DNA from: CAZISM01 sp964541895
GTDB lineage: Bacteria; Zhuqueibacterota; Zhuqueibacteria; Residuimicrobiales; Residuimicrobiaceae
Direction: 5' to 3'
Assembly (NCBI GenBank): GCA_964541895.1
Contig: CAZISM010000004.1
Location: 1-64,000, forward strand
DNA length: 64,000 bases
How positions within the stretch are numbered: the first letter of the stretch is position 1; each line of letters starts with the position of its first letter. The position numbers and the translations under genes were made by a program. Below the pieces are notes generated by a model. That model had not been told where the DNA came from, made no database searches, and worked only from the letters and a program-made list of their open reading frames with translations. Positions 16,927 through 25,879 of the stretch are shown here, in pieces.

Positions 16927-18891
16927 TTAGCGTGTACTATTCCCAACATTTTGTAAAGGAAAATAAATCGTATAACGTTCATTAACTATTTCGTATAGCG
17001 GAACAAAATGAATATTAGTCTGTTGGTTTATGGTACGATAATGACTCTGCTTCCAGGGAAATATTTTATACTCATGTTCATATTCTCGAGCAAGTATTGA
17101 TTCCGGATAATTAACATTTCCTTTGAGACAGGCATCATGATCTGCGATTCCGGCTAATACAATAGGCCCTTCCATAAAGGCATAGATATTTTTAGAGTAG
17201 GGCAAAGGAACACAATAAACTTTAGCAGGAAATTCCACCAATATTTCATCCTTATTCCATTCATGGCTAATAGGGAAATAGCCGTTTATTGCATTCACCG
17301 TTTCAGGAACGCCATTGACTTTTATGATGGCCTTTTCAGTCAGCCACCAGGGTAAGCGCAATTGTAATGCAAATTTAATCGGCTTATCCGTTTTGATATT
17401 GAATTTCATTCTCCAGCGGTTCGCCATGGACTCCCTGTTATATTCATGAGTAATTAAATCCTGCTTTATACTGACGTTGATATCTCCCTTTTTCCATTTT
17501 AGTTCCGATGGAATATACTGACTGATCAAAAGACCGTCATTATGTTCAAAGTAGATATATTCCAGATAACGAACCTGAGCCTGTACAAGCGTACCATGAC
17601 AACACCAAAAATCCATAGTTGGTGTTCCCCAGCCTAAAGTACCACCTTTAGTATGGCCGGAAGCCATGGGAAGAAAATAAGCTACCATACCAGTATTCGG
17701 ATTTTGTTGGGCCAGCCAACCATTGTAAATATTTCGTTCAATGTAATCGGCATATTTTACATCACCCGTCCAACGATACAAATAATCGGCTGTGCGAATC
17801 ATGTTGTACACGGTACAGTGTTCCTGGTTGTTCTGGCATAAAAAATCACCTAACTGGTGTGGTGGAATCCAATACTCACCAGCATTTTGACCACCCGTAC
17901 AGAATGATTCCCGATCGCTTACCGCATTTTTCCAGAAGGCAAACGTGATATCACGCCAATGATCATTGCCTATGACCTCGTATGCTTTGGCGGAACCATG
18001 TGACCAGGGGATACTGGCATTGGCGTGCTCGTTAGAAAGGGCATCTTCTCCTTTAAGTAAAGCCTGAAATAGTCCGGGATTGCCGTATCGTTGCATCAGG
18101 TCCAAATACTTTTGCTTCTTGGTGAGCCCATACAAATTGGCCCAGATTTCAAGCATACCGCCTGTTTCTCCTCTATATATCGCTTCTTCATTCTTGTTGG
18201 CAATTTGTTTATCTGTCCAACGGTGAAACCAGTCCGCAAACTTTTCGAGTACTTCAATGGCCTGTTTCGAGCCTGTCATAGTGTACATATCCCACAAGCC
18301 CATCAGGGTTTTATGAATGGTATATTGTGGGGACCATATTTGCTGCCCGCGAGCCATAAGGTCAAAATATTTCTCAGGAATAGAACCGGCCCATTCCCCG
18401 CCATTTATCCTTTGGCATTCTGCCAGTTCACTTACAATTTTGTCTGCTTTGGCTAGTACCTCCATATCATTGGTTTCTGCATACAGATAAGCTGCCGCCG
18501 AAAGCCAGTGGCCTAAAAAATGCCCTCTCACCTGATTGCTTGGCGATTCCATGCCCCAGTAAAAATCCTTGTAGTTTACCTCTTTATTTAGCATGATGTA
18601 GCCCGTTTTTGAGATTCCGGCTTCGTAATAAAAGTTTTGCAGCAATTTGTCATTTTCGAGGCTCATCAAATATTTTTTGTTGAGCTCGTACCTTTGCAGA
18701 AACAGGCTTGGTAATAGCTTAATGTTTTGCACGGGTATTGATCCAAGCTGTATTCTGGGCTTTTGCCCGGATTGGAACAACATACTGTCGTACGGGGTCT
18801 GTTTCCCGGCATCATTAATATATATAACCTGAGCTGTTGCAGGTACAAATAAAACAACCAAGCAACTGATGACAAGTAAGACTTGTTTCAT
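16927..18891 (-). CDS. GH127-like beta-L-arabinofuranosidase (DUF1680 family)
   Basis: Exported enzyme of 654 aa with a signal peptide (VLLVISCLVVLFVPATAQ). The (alpha/alpha)6 barrel shows GHFLGHWLSAAAYLYAETND, NGGEWAGSIPEKYFD, LMGLWDMYTMTG, GGQNAGEYWIPPHQLG, EHCTVYNMIRTADYLYRWTG and DFWCCHGTLVQAQ. The last of these is the cysteine-rich stretch that in GH127 holds the catalytic Cys and zinc ligands. Beta domains follow. Members release beta-L-arabinofuranose from plant-type glycans; substrate here is a family inference. The ribosome site is weak (GGAATG). A degenerate repeat A lies just upstream. Confidence 0.85.
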   Translation of the reverse strand: MKQVLLVISCLVVLFVPATAQVIYINDAGKQTPYDSMLFQSGQKPRIQLGSIPVQNIKLLPSLFLQRYELNKKYLMSLENDKLLQNFYYEAGISKTGYIMLNKEVNYKDFYWGMESPSNQVRGHFLGHWLSAAAYLYAETNDMEVLAKADKIVSELAECQRINGGEWAGSIPEKYFDLMARGQQIWSPQYTIHKTLMGLWDMYTMTGSKQAIEVLEKFADWFHRWTDKQIANKNEEAIYRGETGGMLEIWANLYGLTKKQKYLDLMQRYGNPGLFQALLKGEDALSNEHANASIPWSHGSAKAYEVIGNDHWRDITFAFWKNAVSDRESFCTGGQNAGEYWIPPHQLGDFLCQNNQEHCTVYNMIRTADYLYRWTGDVKYADYIERNIYNGWLAQQNPNTGMVAYFLPMASGHTKGGTLGWGTPTMDFWCCHGTLVQAQVRYLEYIYFEHNDGLLISQYIPSELKWKKGDINVSIKQDLITHEYNRESMANRWRMKFNIKTDKPIKFALQLRLPWWLTEKAIIKVNGVPETVNAINGYFPISHEWNKDEILVEFPAKVYCVPLPYSKNIYAFMEGPIVLAGIADHDACLKGNVNYPESILAREYEHEYKIFPWKQSHYRTINQQTNIHFVPLYEIVNERYTIYFPLQNVGNSTR

Positions 18892-18923
18892 TTTTCATTC
18901 CAATATTATTTTCCGTTATCCAA

Positions 18924-19031
18924 GAATCTGATTTTGATAAATGTATTTTGCAGACCGAGATAAACGCACTCTGTTTTTGGACACGCTTGGCGCTATCCCA
19001 TCGTTTCAAACCTGTCGTTAAATTAGTCAAC
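18924..19031 (-). repeat. degenerate repeat A, copy 6 (upstream of GH127)
   Basis: Weak but collinear match on the plus strand: AATCTGATTTTG..., then CGCTTGGCGCTATCCCATCG and CCTGTCGTTAAATTAGTCAAC. It lies in the usual place, 33 bp before the start codon. Confidence 0.45.
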
Positions 19032-19135
19032 CTAGACCCAAAAGACAAATAAAATGTTAACTCATCTCTGCCATCTTAAATAATAAAATGAACTGTTTTT
19101 GACAGCACAAGAAAGATAATCGTTGTTTTTATTGA

Positions 19136-19275
19136 TCGCGTCAAGGGGCATAATCGCCGGTGTGTTTACAAATGACTTGCTCTCGACTCAGCAAAAAGCA
19201 ATATCAGGCAACGTGGTGGGTTCGCTCAATTACCTCCTGGTACGAATAGCCGCTGGTTTGGAGCGGTTCCGGCCG
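19136..19275 (+). repeat. dispersed repeat B, copy 5 (truncated)
   Basis: Shares CGCGTCAAGGGGCATAATCG, GTGTGTTTACAAATGACTTG, GCAAAAAGCAATAT and AGCCGCTGGTTTGGAGCG with the family. The CGAGTTTTCCGCGG end is missing. It lies between two A elements that face opposite ways. Confidence 0.7.
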
Positions 19276-19321
19276 AACTATGGATTTCTTGTTGCAAATT
19301 TGCTTGCTTTTCAGGTCTATG

Positions 19322-19462
19322 TTGGCTAAAATACCGGCAGGTAAGAAGCGATGAGGATACCGGTCTTGGTTTGGCGCTCCGAGAATGGGGAAATGGCCGG
19401 GCATCAGGCGCCAGCTAAAGGATGATGTTCGCGATTTGTTTGAATCCCGGCAAAAATAAATC
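19322..19462 (+). repeat. dispersed repeat A, copy 5, inverted (upstream of the plus-strand GH43-like gene)
   Basis: On the plus strand it reads as the reverse complement of the other A copies: TTGGCTAAAATACCGGCAGG, TAAGAAGCGATGAGGATACC, GGTTTGGCGCTC, then GAATCCCGGCAAAAATAAAT. The orientation relative to the downstream gene is therefore the same as elsewhere. No gene is seen in 19463-19674. Confidence 0.75.
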
Positions 19463-19674
19463 TCTATCTCAATAACTTTGGTGCTGGTCGTATCAAAAAC
19501 CGAAAGCGCAGCGCAAGCCCGCAGATGTTAGCAATAATTGATTTGCTTCATTGAAGTATTCTTAACTGAGTAGCGCACTGCGAGTCAAATCACCGGCGGC
19601 TCGCGACAAAGGACAAGAATGCCGGAGCAGCAAAATCATGCACCAGGCGAAGGCTATTGAAAGATAAGTAAAGT

Positions 19675-21255
19675 ATGAAACGCACCGTATTTGCGCTGAT
19701 GTTGATTTTAGTAATAAACCTCACAGCTGCAGATCCCATAGCTGTTAAAAGCAGGCTGGAGCTTTTCGTCGACGACTACCTTCTGGCTGAATTGTTTCAG
19801 GCATCTCGAGAATTGCAGACGCCGCAACCGCGGGAGATGTCGCTCAACTTTATGGAAAAGCAGTGGGAAGGGTCCTGGAGCGGGCAGACGCCGACCGTCA
19901 TAAAAGATGGTGAGCTCTATCGCATGTACTATTTTGCCTGTCCTATACGGAAGGGACCTGAGGAGGCGGGCGTCTTTTGTTATGCGGAAAGTCGGGATGG
20001 GATTACCTGGTCACGGCCTGCCCTGAACCAGGTGACGTATAACGGAATTACCGACAACAACATCATCTTCCTGCCCGATCCACCGGCAGCCAGCCTGGCT
20101 AGTTCTCCTGTTCAATTTCATTATGCCGCTCCCTTTATCGATACTCGCCCAGGAATTCCTGCTTCATCGAAATTCAAAGCCATGACGATGGCTTATTCTT
20201 ACACCGACGCGGCAGGCGACAAATGGCTGTCCGGCAATTATCTGCTTGTGTCGGCCGACGGACTGCGTTGGACACTGTCTTCGCCAGATCCCATGATTCC
20301 GGCCGAGAAATGGCATACCAATAACAATTATCCCCATCCGGTCGATCGGGATGGCAATCAGACTATCTTCTGGTCTGATGCTGAGCAGGCGTATGTGTGC
20401 CTTTACCGGGGATGGAAACAGATAACGCCGCTCCATTCCCCGGATGACAGTTATGGAAATCTGGGTTGGTATCGCTGGGTGAAAAAGATAACCTCTACGG
20501 ATCTGTGCTCCTGGAGCGAGCCGGTCTACATGGACACGGGCGGCATGGCTATTGAACACTGGTACAACCATGGCACGACGCCGTATTTCAGGGCACCTCA
20601 CATCAACATTGGGATGCCTTCCCACTATTTCATTTTCCACCTGGCCGGGTATGATGATGGATTCAACAATTTGCCCGGCGATGGTCACAGTGCGCGCTGT
20701 GAATCGCGCCTGGTCTGCAACCGGGCTGGGACAAATCACTATGATCGCTCGTTCGGCCATCAACGCCTGATAATAAGCGGGCCGCCGAACCAGGCATTCC
20801 AGTTCGGTCCGGATCAGGACGACTGGCCGCTATTTGCGGGCCGCCCCTGCTTAAACGCCGTGCCCACAGGCGCAAAGGAAATGTCCATATATCTTGAACA
20901 GCCTGGGAGAATAATCAGATATTCTCTCCGAACGGATGGTTATGTGGCGCTAAAGAGCGATACCACCGGTTATGCGGTCACAAAACCGCTGACGTTTGAT
21001 GGAGATTATCTGCACATCAACCTGCTGACCAACAGCGAAGGTAGTGTCAAGGTGGAACTGCAGGATGCTTCTGGCCGGCCAATTTCGGGATATACGCTTG
21101 CAGAAGCTACGGCTATGAAAGGAGACGAGATTTCAAAGGTCGTTTCCTGGGGTGCGAGGTCGGATGTCGGGAAGCTTAGAGGAAAGACCATGCGAATCAA
21201 ATTCCAGTTGTATAAAGCCAAGGTCTTTTCTTTCCGCTTTGCAAATCCGAGCTGA
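19675..21255 (+). CDS. exported GH32/GH43-like five-bladed propeller protein
   Basis: 526 aa with a signal peptide (TVFALMLILVINLTAA). After the mature start comes SRLELFVDDYLLAE, then propeller-like blocks WSGQTPTVIKDGELYRMYYF, FCYAESRDGITWSRP, GNYLLVSADGLRWTLSSPDP and DNPHPVDRDGNQ-like acidic loops. The C-terminal beta domain (YVALKSDTTGYAVTKPLTFD) resembles those of many planctomycete and verrucomicrobial proteins annotated as glycosyl hydrolase-related. Activity is unproven. The start codon has a weak ribosome site. It is oriented away from GH127, with two A elements and one B between them. Confidence 0.68.
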   Translation: MKRTVFALMLILVINLTAADPIAVKSRLELFVDDYLLAELFQASRELQTPQPREMSLNFMEKQWEGSWSGQTPTVIKDGELYRMYYFACPIRKGPEEAGVFCYAESRDGITWSRPALNQVTYNGITDNNIIFLPDPPAASLASSPVQFHYAAPFIDTRPGIPASSKFKAMTMAYSYTDAAGDKWLSGNYLLVSADGLRWTLSSPDPMIPAEKWHTNNNYPHPVDRDGNQTIFWSDAEQAYVCLYRGWKQITPLHSPDDSYGNLGWYRWVKKITSTDLCSWSEPVYMDTGGMAIEHWYNHGTTPYFRAPHINIGMPSHYFIFHLAGYDDGFNNLPGDGHSARCESRLVCNRAGTNHYDRSFGHQRLIISGPPNQAFQFGPDQDDWPLFAGRPCLNAVPTGAKEMSIYLEQPGRIIRYSLRTDGYVALKSDTTGYAVTKPLTFDGDYLHINLLTNSEGSVKVELQDASGRPISGYTLAEATAMKGDEISKVVSWGARSDVGKLRGKTMRIKFQLYKAKVFSFRFANPS

Positions 21256-21274
21256 ACACAAGATCGCTGGGAAT

Positions 21275-21547
21275 AGTTTAATCCCTTTTGATAAGCTGCA
21301 GGATCAACACGCGCAGGAATTCCTAACGGCCTCTTGCCGCCTGAGCGCTTTCGTGTTTCAACGCGCGTCTGACCGACGTGGGACGGTAGCTTCCATCCAG
21401 TTCTGGTCGTTTAATATTCTGCCAATGCTCCCGGATATACATGAAACTCTTCAATCGTTATCACATCTATTCAAGGCGATCTTTGGTTTGCCCGACCTGT
21501 TACCAGGCCGCCTCCAGGTTTTCCCGTTCAAGGATTGGTTCGAGCAT
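21275..21547 (-). pseudogene. group II intron reverse transcriptase/maturase, decayed N-terminal fragment
   Basis: From ATG 21545-21547 the minus strand reads MLEPILERENLEAAW and then a TAA. In shifted frames it continues with IDVITIEEFHVY, an ALAEY/IKR-like stretch and GGKRPLGIPARVDPA. These are collinear with the N-terminus of bacterial group II intron proteins (LE..ANL..AW..V..NKG..GIDG, then the KPDGG-RPLGIP motif). Stops and frameshifts are frequent, and the catalytic YADD part is absent. The 21550-21790 stretch upstream, with a perfect AGGAGG, may be leftover intron RNA sequence. Nothing else is visible up to 21990. Confidence 0.55.
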
Positions 21548-21990
21548 CTTGCCTCATGGTTATTTACGAAGCAGCGGTTATCCCCGCATCATTCTACAGC
21601 TCACCCGCGGGCTCGGCTTTCTATGTCGTTCTAGGGAATTTATCCGCCGTGGGTGGATCGGCTCATCGCTTCGCTCCAGGTATCCTTCGAACATTATCTT
21701 GCGACTTTCCCTTGCCTTTCACCAACAGTTGTTGTATTATTTATGAAATAGCACAATGTGATCCTCCTGAAAGGAACTTGCCCTCTTTCAGTTCATGATC
21801 ATGCCGGGCGTTCACCCTGTCTCTGCGAGCCGAGGGACAGATCATGCCCGACAATCCTTGCTCCGGTCCGCCCTGCAACGCGCCGGGCAACAACTCGTAG
21901 CGGCCTGGATGATTTGCGGATATAGCGTTAACACCAGTGTTTTGCGTTGACGGTTGTGGATAACCCCAAATAAAGGAGTGTTAACAGAAC

Positions 21991-23037
21991 ATGACCAGAG
22001 TTACGATTTTTGGCGATCATTTCGTCAGAGCCGCCTTGCTGCAGTCAGCGGCTGAAAACCATATCCGGCCCGTTCTGGGCGATCTGGAGTATGTGGCTTG
22101 CGAGCTGGATTATCCCTATGAATCGGCCAAACACAATGATGAAATCGCCGAGTTTGTTGGCCGGACGGATAACGTTACTGCGATGCTGGCTGATGCCCGG
22201 ATCGTCATCAACCACATGGCGCCGATGACGCGGGCTGTGATCAAACAACTGCGAACCGTAGAGATTATCGGCAGCTGCCGGACAGAGCCGGTCAACATCA
22301 ATATGGAGGCGGTGACCGCAGCAGGCATTCCGGTCGTCTATGCGCCGGGTCGCAACGCCCGCGCAGTGGCAGAGTTTACCGTTGGATTGATCATCGCCGA
22401 GACGCGCAACATCGCACGCTCCCATGCCGCTCTGTCACAGGGGGAGTGGCGCGCCGATCTATATCTGTATGACCGTGCGCCGCGCGAGTTGGCCGGACAA
22501 ACCGTCGGATTAATCGGATTCGGCAATATCGGCAAGCTCATGCCTGGTCTGCTGAAACCGTTCGGCGTCCGCGTGCTGGCGTATGATCCTTATGTGCCCC
22601 TGGAGGCGTTCGTCGAACGGGATGTCGAGCGCATCTCGGATATGGCGAAATTGCTGGCCGAATCCGACATTGTTAGCCTGCATGCACGCGTAACGGCCGA
22701 AACACGAGGCTTTATCGGCGAAGAACAACTGCGGCAGATGAAGGGCGGCGCGTACTTTATCAACACGGCGCGGGGTCCGATGGTCGATTATGATGCGCTT
22801 TACCGTGTTCTTCAGGACGGCCATTTGGCCGGAGCAGGTTTGGAGACCTTTGCCGTAGAGCCGGTTCCCGCCGACTCGCCGCTGCTCAAATTGCCGACTG
22901 TAACTCTTTCGCCTCATATCGCCGGATGCTCGGTGCAATCGGCGCTGAACGCGGGGGAGATGGTCAGCCGCGATATCGCCAATTATTATGCCGGAAGACC
23001 GCTGCAGCACTGCGCCAACCCGCAGGTGCTGCATTAA
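21991..23037 (+). CDS. D-2-hydroxyacid dehydrogenase, NAD-binding
   Basis: 348 aa oxidoreductase interconverting a 2-hydroxy acid and a 2-oxo acid with NAD(P). The Rossmann motif is GLIGFGNIGKLMPGLL (about residue 172). The signature stretches are MKGGAYFINTARGPMVDYDA with the catalytic Arg, GAGLETFAVEPVP with the Glu, and LSPHIAGCS with the catalytic His. The start has AAAGGAG upstream. It is the first gene of a three-gene cluster with an FGGY kinase (18-bp gap) and an SDR, so it likely serves sugar-acid or sugar-alcohol catabolism rather than serine synthesis. The exact substrate is unknown. Confidence 0.87.
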   Translation: MTRVTIFGDHFVRAALLQSAAENHIRPVLGDLEYVACELDYPYESAKHNDEIAEFVGRTDNVTAMLADARIVINHMAPMTRAVIKQLRTVEIIGSCRTEPVNINMEAVTAAGIPVVYAPGRNARAVAEFTVGLIIAETRNIARSHAALSQGEWRADLYLYDRAPRELAGQTVGLIGFGNIGKLMPGLLKPFGVRVLAYDPYVPLEAFVERDVERISDMAKLLAESDIVSLHARVTAETRGFIGEEQLRQMKGGAYFINTARGPMVDYDALYRVLQDGHLAGAGLETFAVEPVPADSPLLKLPTVTLSPHIAGCSVQSALNAGEMVSRDIANYYAGRPLQHCANPQVLH

Positions 23038-23055
23038 AATAATGGGAGAATTCGC

Positions 23056-24576
23056 ATGCCAGAGGAATTGCTGTTGGGCATCGATGTGGGCACGACCAGC
23101 ACAAAAGCGGCGCTGTTTGATCGCAGCGGGCGGCGGCATGCAATGGGTCAGGCTGAATATCCCACGCATCATATCCGTCCTGGCTGGGTTGAACAATCGC
23201 CGGATGATTGGTGGTCTGCAGTCTGCACCGCGATCCGCTCCGCCCTCACTGATGTTCCGGATGCATCCGCGCGCGTTGCCGGCGTCGCCGTCAGTTCACA
23301 AGCGCCTGCTTTAATTCCTTTGGATCGTGCGGGTCGACCCGTACGCCCCGCCCTGATCTGGATGGACCGTCGCGCGGACGCTGAAGCAAAAACGCTGGCG
23401 GACCGATTCGGATCGGAAACAATTGAGCAGATCACTGGCAACCGACCTGATCCTCTGTACGTTGCCGCAAAAGCACTCTGGTTTTGCAACCATGAGCCGG
23501 CCTCATTCGCCAAAACCGTTCTGTTTGTGCAGGTCAATGGCTATCTCAACTGGCGACTTACCGGAGAGTACAGCATGGACCGCGCTCACGCCGGATTGCT
23601 GCAACTCTGCGACCGGCGTTCAGGCAAATGGTCGACAGAGTTATGCGATGCTTGCGGCGTCGCTCCCTCCTTGTTCCCGCCAGTTTACTTCAGTCATCAA
23701 ATCATCGGCCAGGTGACCGCTGAAGCGGCTCAGGCCACCGGATTACGCCATGGCACACCGGTCATGGCCGGCACGGTGGATGGCGCCGCTGCGGCCGTTG
23801 AAGCAGGCGCAGTAGCACCGGGCATCGCTGCGGAAATGACCGGAACGTCAACCGTACTTTTGATGCCGCATGATGGCGCTGCCGTGGAACCCGCCTTCAT
23901 CGCCATGCCGCACGCCCTGCCCGGCATCGAGTTGCTGCTGGGCGCAATGGTTTCATCGGGCGCCGCCTTGCGCTGGTATCGCGACCATCTTGGCCTGGCC
24001 GAGGTGCAGGCGGCCGGACAATTGGGAGTAGATGCTTACGAATTGCTGACACTGGAAGCGAATCAAGCATTGCCCGGACGCGTCATCTTTCTCCCTTATA
24101 TGATGGGTGAGCGAGCGCCGATCTGGCACACCCAGGCGCGTGGAGTTTTTTTCGGGCTCTCACTCGCCACGTCGCGCGGCGATCTGATCCGAGCCATTCT
24201 CGAAGGAACGGCTTTTGCGCTCCGCCATAATGTAGAGGTAGCGCAACAAGCTGGGCTAAAGATCAGTCAAGTACGCTCCGTCGGCGGCGGGACGCGCAGC
24301 GAGATATGGAACCAGATCAAAGCCGATGTGCTCGGCCTACCGGTGATCCTTCCGGCCACTTCGGTGGGCGCCCCTTTTGGCGATGCGATCATAGCAGGGA
24401 TGGGGCTGGGCTGGTATCCTGACCCGCAACAGGCGCTGACTGAGTTGGTGAAACTGCAGAAACGATATGAACCGGATCCCGAGCATAACGCCCGCTACAC
24501 TCAACTATTCCATATCTATCGGCGTATCTATGAACATTTAAAGAATGACTTTGACGCTTTGGCAAATGTCGCATAA
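23056..24576 (+). CDS. FGGY-family carbohydrate kinase (xylulokinase-like)
   Basis: 506 aa cytoplasmic kinase that phosphorylates a ketose or polyol with ATP. The phosphate-1 motif is LGIDVGTTSTKAALFD at the N-terminus, followed by PGWVEQSPDDWW, the substrate-site region RPALIWMDRRADAEA with the catalytic Asp region at VMAGTVDGAAAAVEAG, and the C-terminal adenosine motif VRSVGGGTRSEIWNQIKADV. FGGY subfamilies differ mainly in the sugar pocket; xylulokinase-like is the nearest by feel. It is sandwiched between a dehydrogenase and an SDR, so it probably acts in the same pathway. Confidence 0.85.
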   Translation: MPEELLLGIDVGTTSTKAALFDRSGRRHAMGQAEYPTHHIRPGWVEQSPDDWWSAVCTAIRSALTDVPDASARVAGVAVSSQAPALIPLDRAGRPVRPALIWMDRRADAEAKTLADRFGSETIEQITGNRPDPLYVAAKALWFCNHEPASFAKTVLFVQVNGYLNWRLTGEYSMDRAHAGLLQLCDRRSGKWSTELCDACGVAPSLFPPVYFSHQIIGQVTAEAAQATGLRHGTPVMAGTVDGAAAAVEAGAVAPGIAAEMTGTSTVLLMPHDGAAVEPAFIAMPHALPGIELLLGAMVSSGAALRWYRDHLGLAEVQAAGQLGVDAYELLTLEANQALPGRVIFLPYMMGERAPIWHTQARGVFFGLSLATSRGDLIRAILEGTAFALRHNVEVAQQAGLKISQVRSVGGGTRSEIWNQIKADVLGLPVILPATSVGAPFGDAIIAGMGLGWYPDPQQALTELVKLQKRYEPDPEHNARYTQLFHIYRRIYEHLKNDFDALANVA

Positions 24577-24618
24577 CAATTGCGAACAATCATTACCTTT
24601 GCATTCTGGAACCTAACC

Positions 24619-25380
24619 GTGAAAAATAGTGCAAATCCATCTTGTCAGCGCGTCGCAATGGTGACGGGCGGGTCTCGTGGCATCGGCAGGGCGACCTGTC
24701 TGGCGCTGGCGCGGCATGGCGCCGCCGTTGCGATACACTATCGCAACCACCAGCAGGAGGCGGAAGCAGTGGCCGCATCGATCCTGGATAGACAGGGGAA
24801 AGCTTGCGTTATTCAGGCAGATCTGGCAGAAGCCGGCGCAGAGGTTCTGTTGGTTGAGGCAGCTGTGACGGCGCTGGGTTCCATTGACATTTTGATCAAC
24901 AACGCCGGCGAGCAAACGACAGCAGCGGTTGTAGAGATGAGCGATGAAATCTGGTCGCGCAGCCTGGAGATCAATCTGTCCGCAGCTTTTCGTCTCAGCC
25001 GCGCATGCATACCGGCCATGCAAGCCCATAGCTGGGGAAGGATCATCCATGTTACATCGCAAGCAGCCTATACCGGCTCTGTCCGCCATGCCCATTATGC
25101 GGCGGCCAAAGCCGGATTGTTGGGCCTGACATTCTCTCTGGCCAAAGAGTTAGGCCCAGCAGGCATTACGGTCAACGCGGTCGTCCCCGGCCGGATAGAG
25201 ACCGAAATGCTCGCTGATCAATTGCCTTCGCGTAGTGAAGAGTGGCTGCGCCAAACTCCTCTGCGCCGCTTTGGCCGGCCTGAGGAGGTTGCCGCGGCGA
25301 TCGCCTTCCTGGCATCCGAAGACGCAAGCTATATCACCGGCGCTGCGCTGCAGGTGGGCGGCGGTTTGGTAATGGGGTAG
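24619..25380 (+). CDS. short-chain dehydrogenase/reductase
   Basis: 253 aa from GTG 24619 (a TTG at 24580 would add 13 residues; neither has a strong ribosome site). The cofactor motif TGGSRGIGRATC is at about residue 14. NNAGEQ is at about residue 93, the catalytic Ser region is IIHVTSQAAYTGS, YxxxK is YAAAKAGLLGLT, and the C-terminus is YITGAALQVGGGLVM. It is a classical FabG-like SDR. Its place behind the dehydrogenase and kinase suggests oxidation of a sugar or polyol. The cluster is followed by decayed sequence and then GH106. Confidence 0.84.
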   Translation: MKNSANPSCQRVAMVTGGSRGIGRATCLALARHGAAVAIHYRNHQQEAEAVAASILDRQGKACVIQADLAEAGAEVLLVEAAVTALGSIDILINNAGEQTTAAVVEMSDEIWSRSLEINLSAAFRLSRACIPAMQAHSWGRIIHVTSQAAYTGSVRHAHYAAAKAGLLGLTFSLAKELGPAGITVNAVVPGRIETEMLADQLPSRSEEWLRQTPLRRFGRPEEVAAAIAFLASEDASYITGAALQVGGGLVMG

Positions 25381-25879
25381 AGCGTCGTTGTGTATCCAAT
25401 CCGGGCAAGGAATTTATTCCAAAGCCCGAGACACACTGGAATGTTAAGTGGGCCGCGAAAAGTATTTAAAGCCTGACAACACACCGGCGACGCAGCATGA
25501 CACACTACATACTAAACCGAATTTCAATAGGGCGCGCGAACTGATCTGCGACAGCCTTCCGGGCGAGCTGTCGGCCGTTTAGGCCATGGGCAATCGGCAA
25601 ATAGGCGGATCCGGCTGGACGCGGAACGGATGAATCAATTGATCTATGGCAGCTGCACAAATACCTTCGATAGCAGACATCGCGATGAACCGCCGACTGA
25701 CTAGTGCGCAACGGCCGGCAAAGATCTCGACGCGCTGGACGAATTCGCGGCCGGACTTGCCGCTGATCGCATAAAGCATCCGCGCATCATTGACTTCCTT
25801 ATGGTTAATGTATCATTTTTCTTGATGCTGGACAACGCCGGGGGTTGCGAAAATAAAATAATCAATGAAGGGAAAAAAC
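25381..25879. other. 500-bp gap with a possible decayed gene on the minus strand
   Basis: On the minus strand a frame of about 75 codons (containing MLYAISGKSGREFVQRVEIF and GICAAAIDQLIHPF, ending RLPMA at about 25580) reads like protein. A neighbouring frame then gives LARKAVADQFARPIEIRFSM. This suggests one frameshifted gene fragment of unrecognised family. No start with a ribosome site and no other feature was found. Confidence 0.3.
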
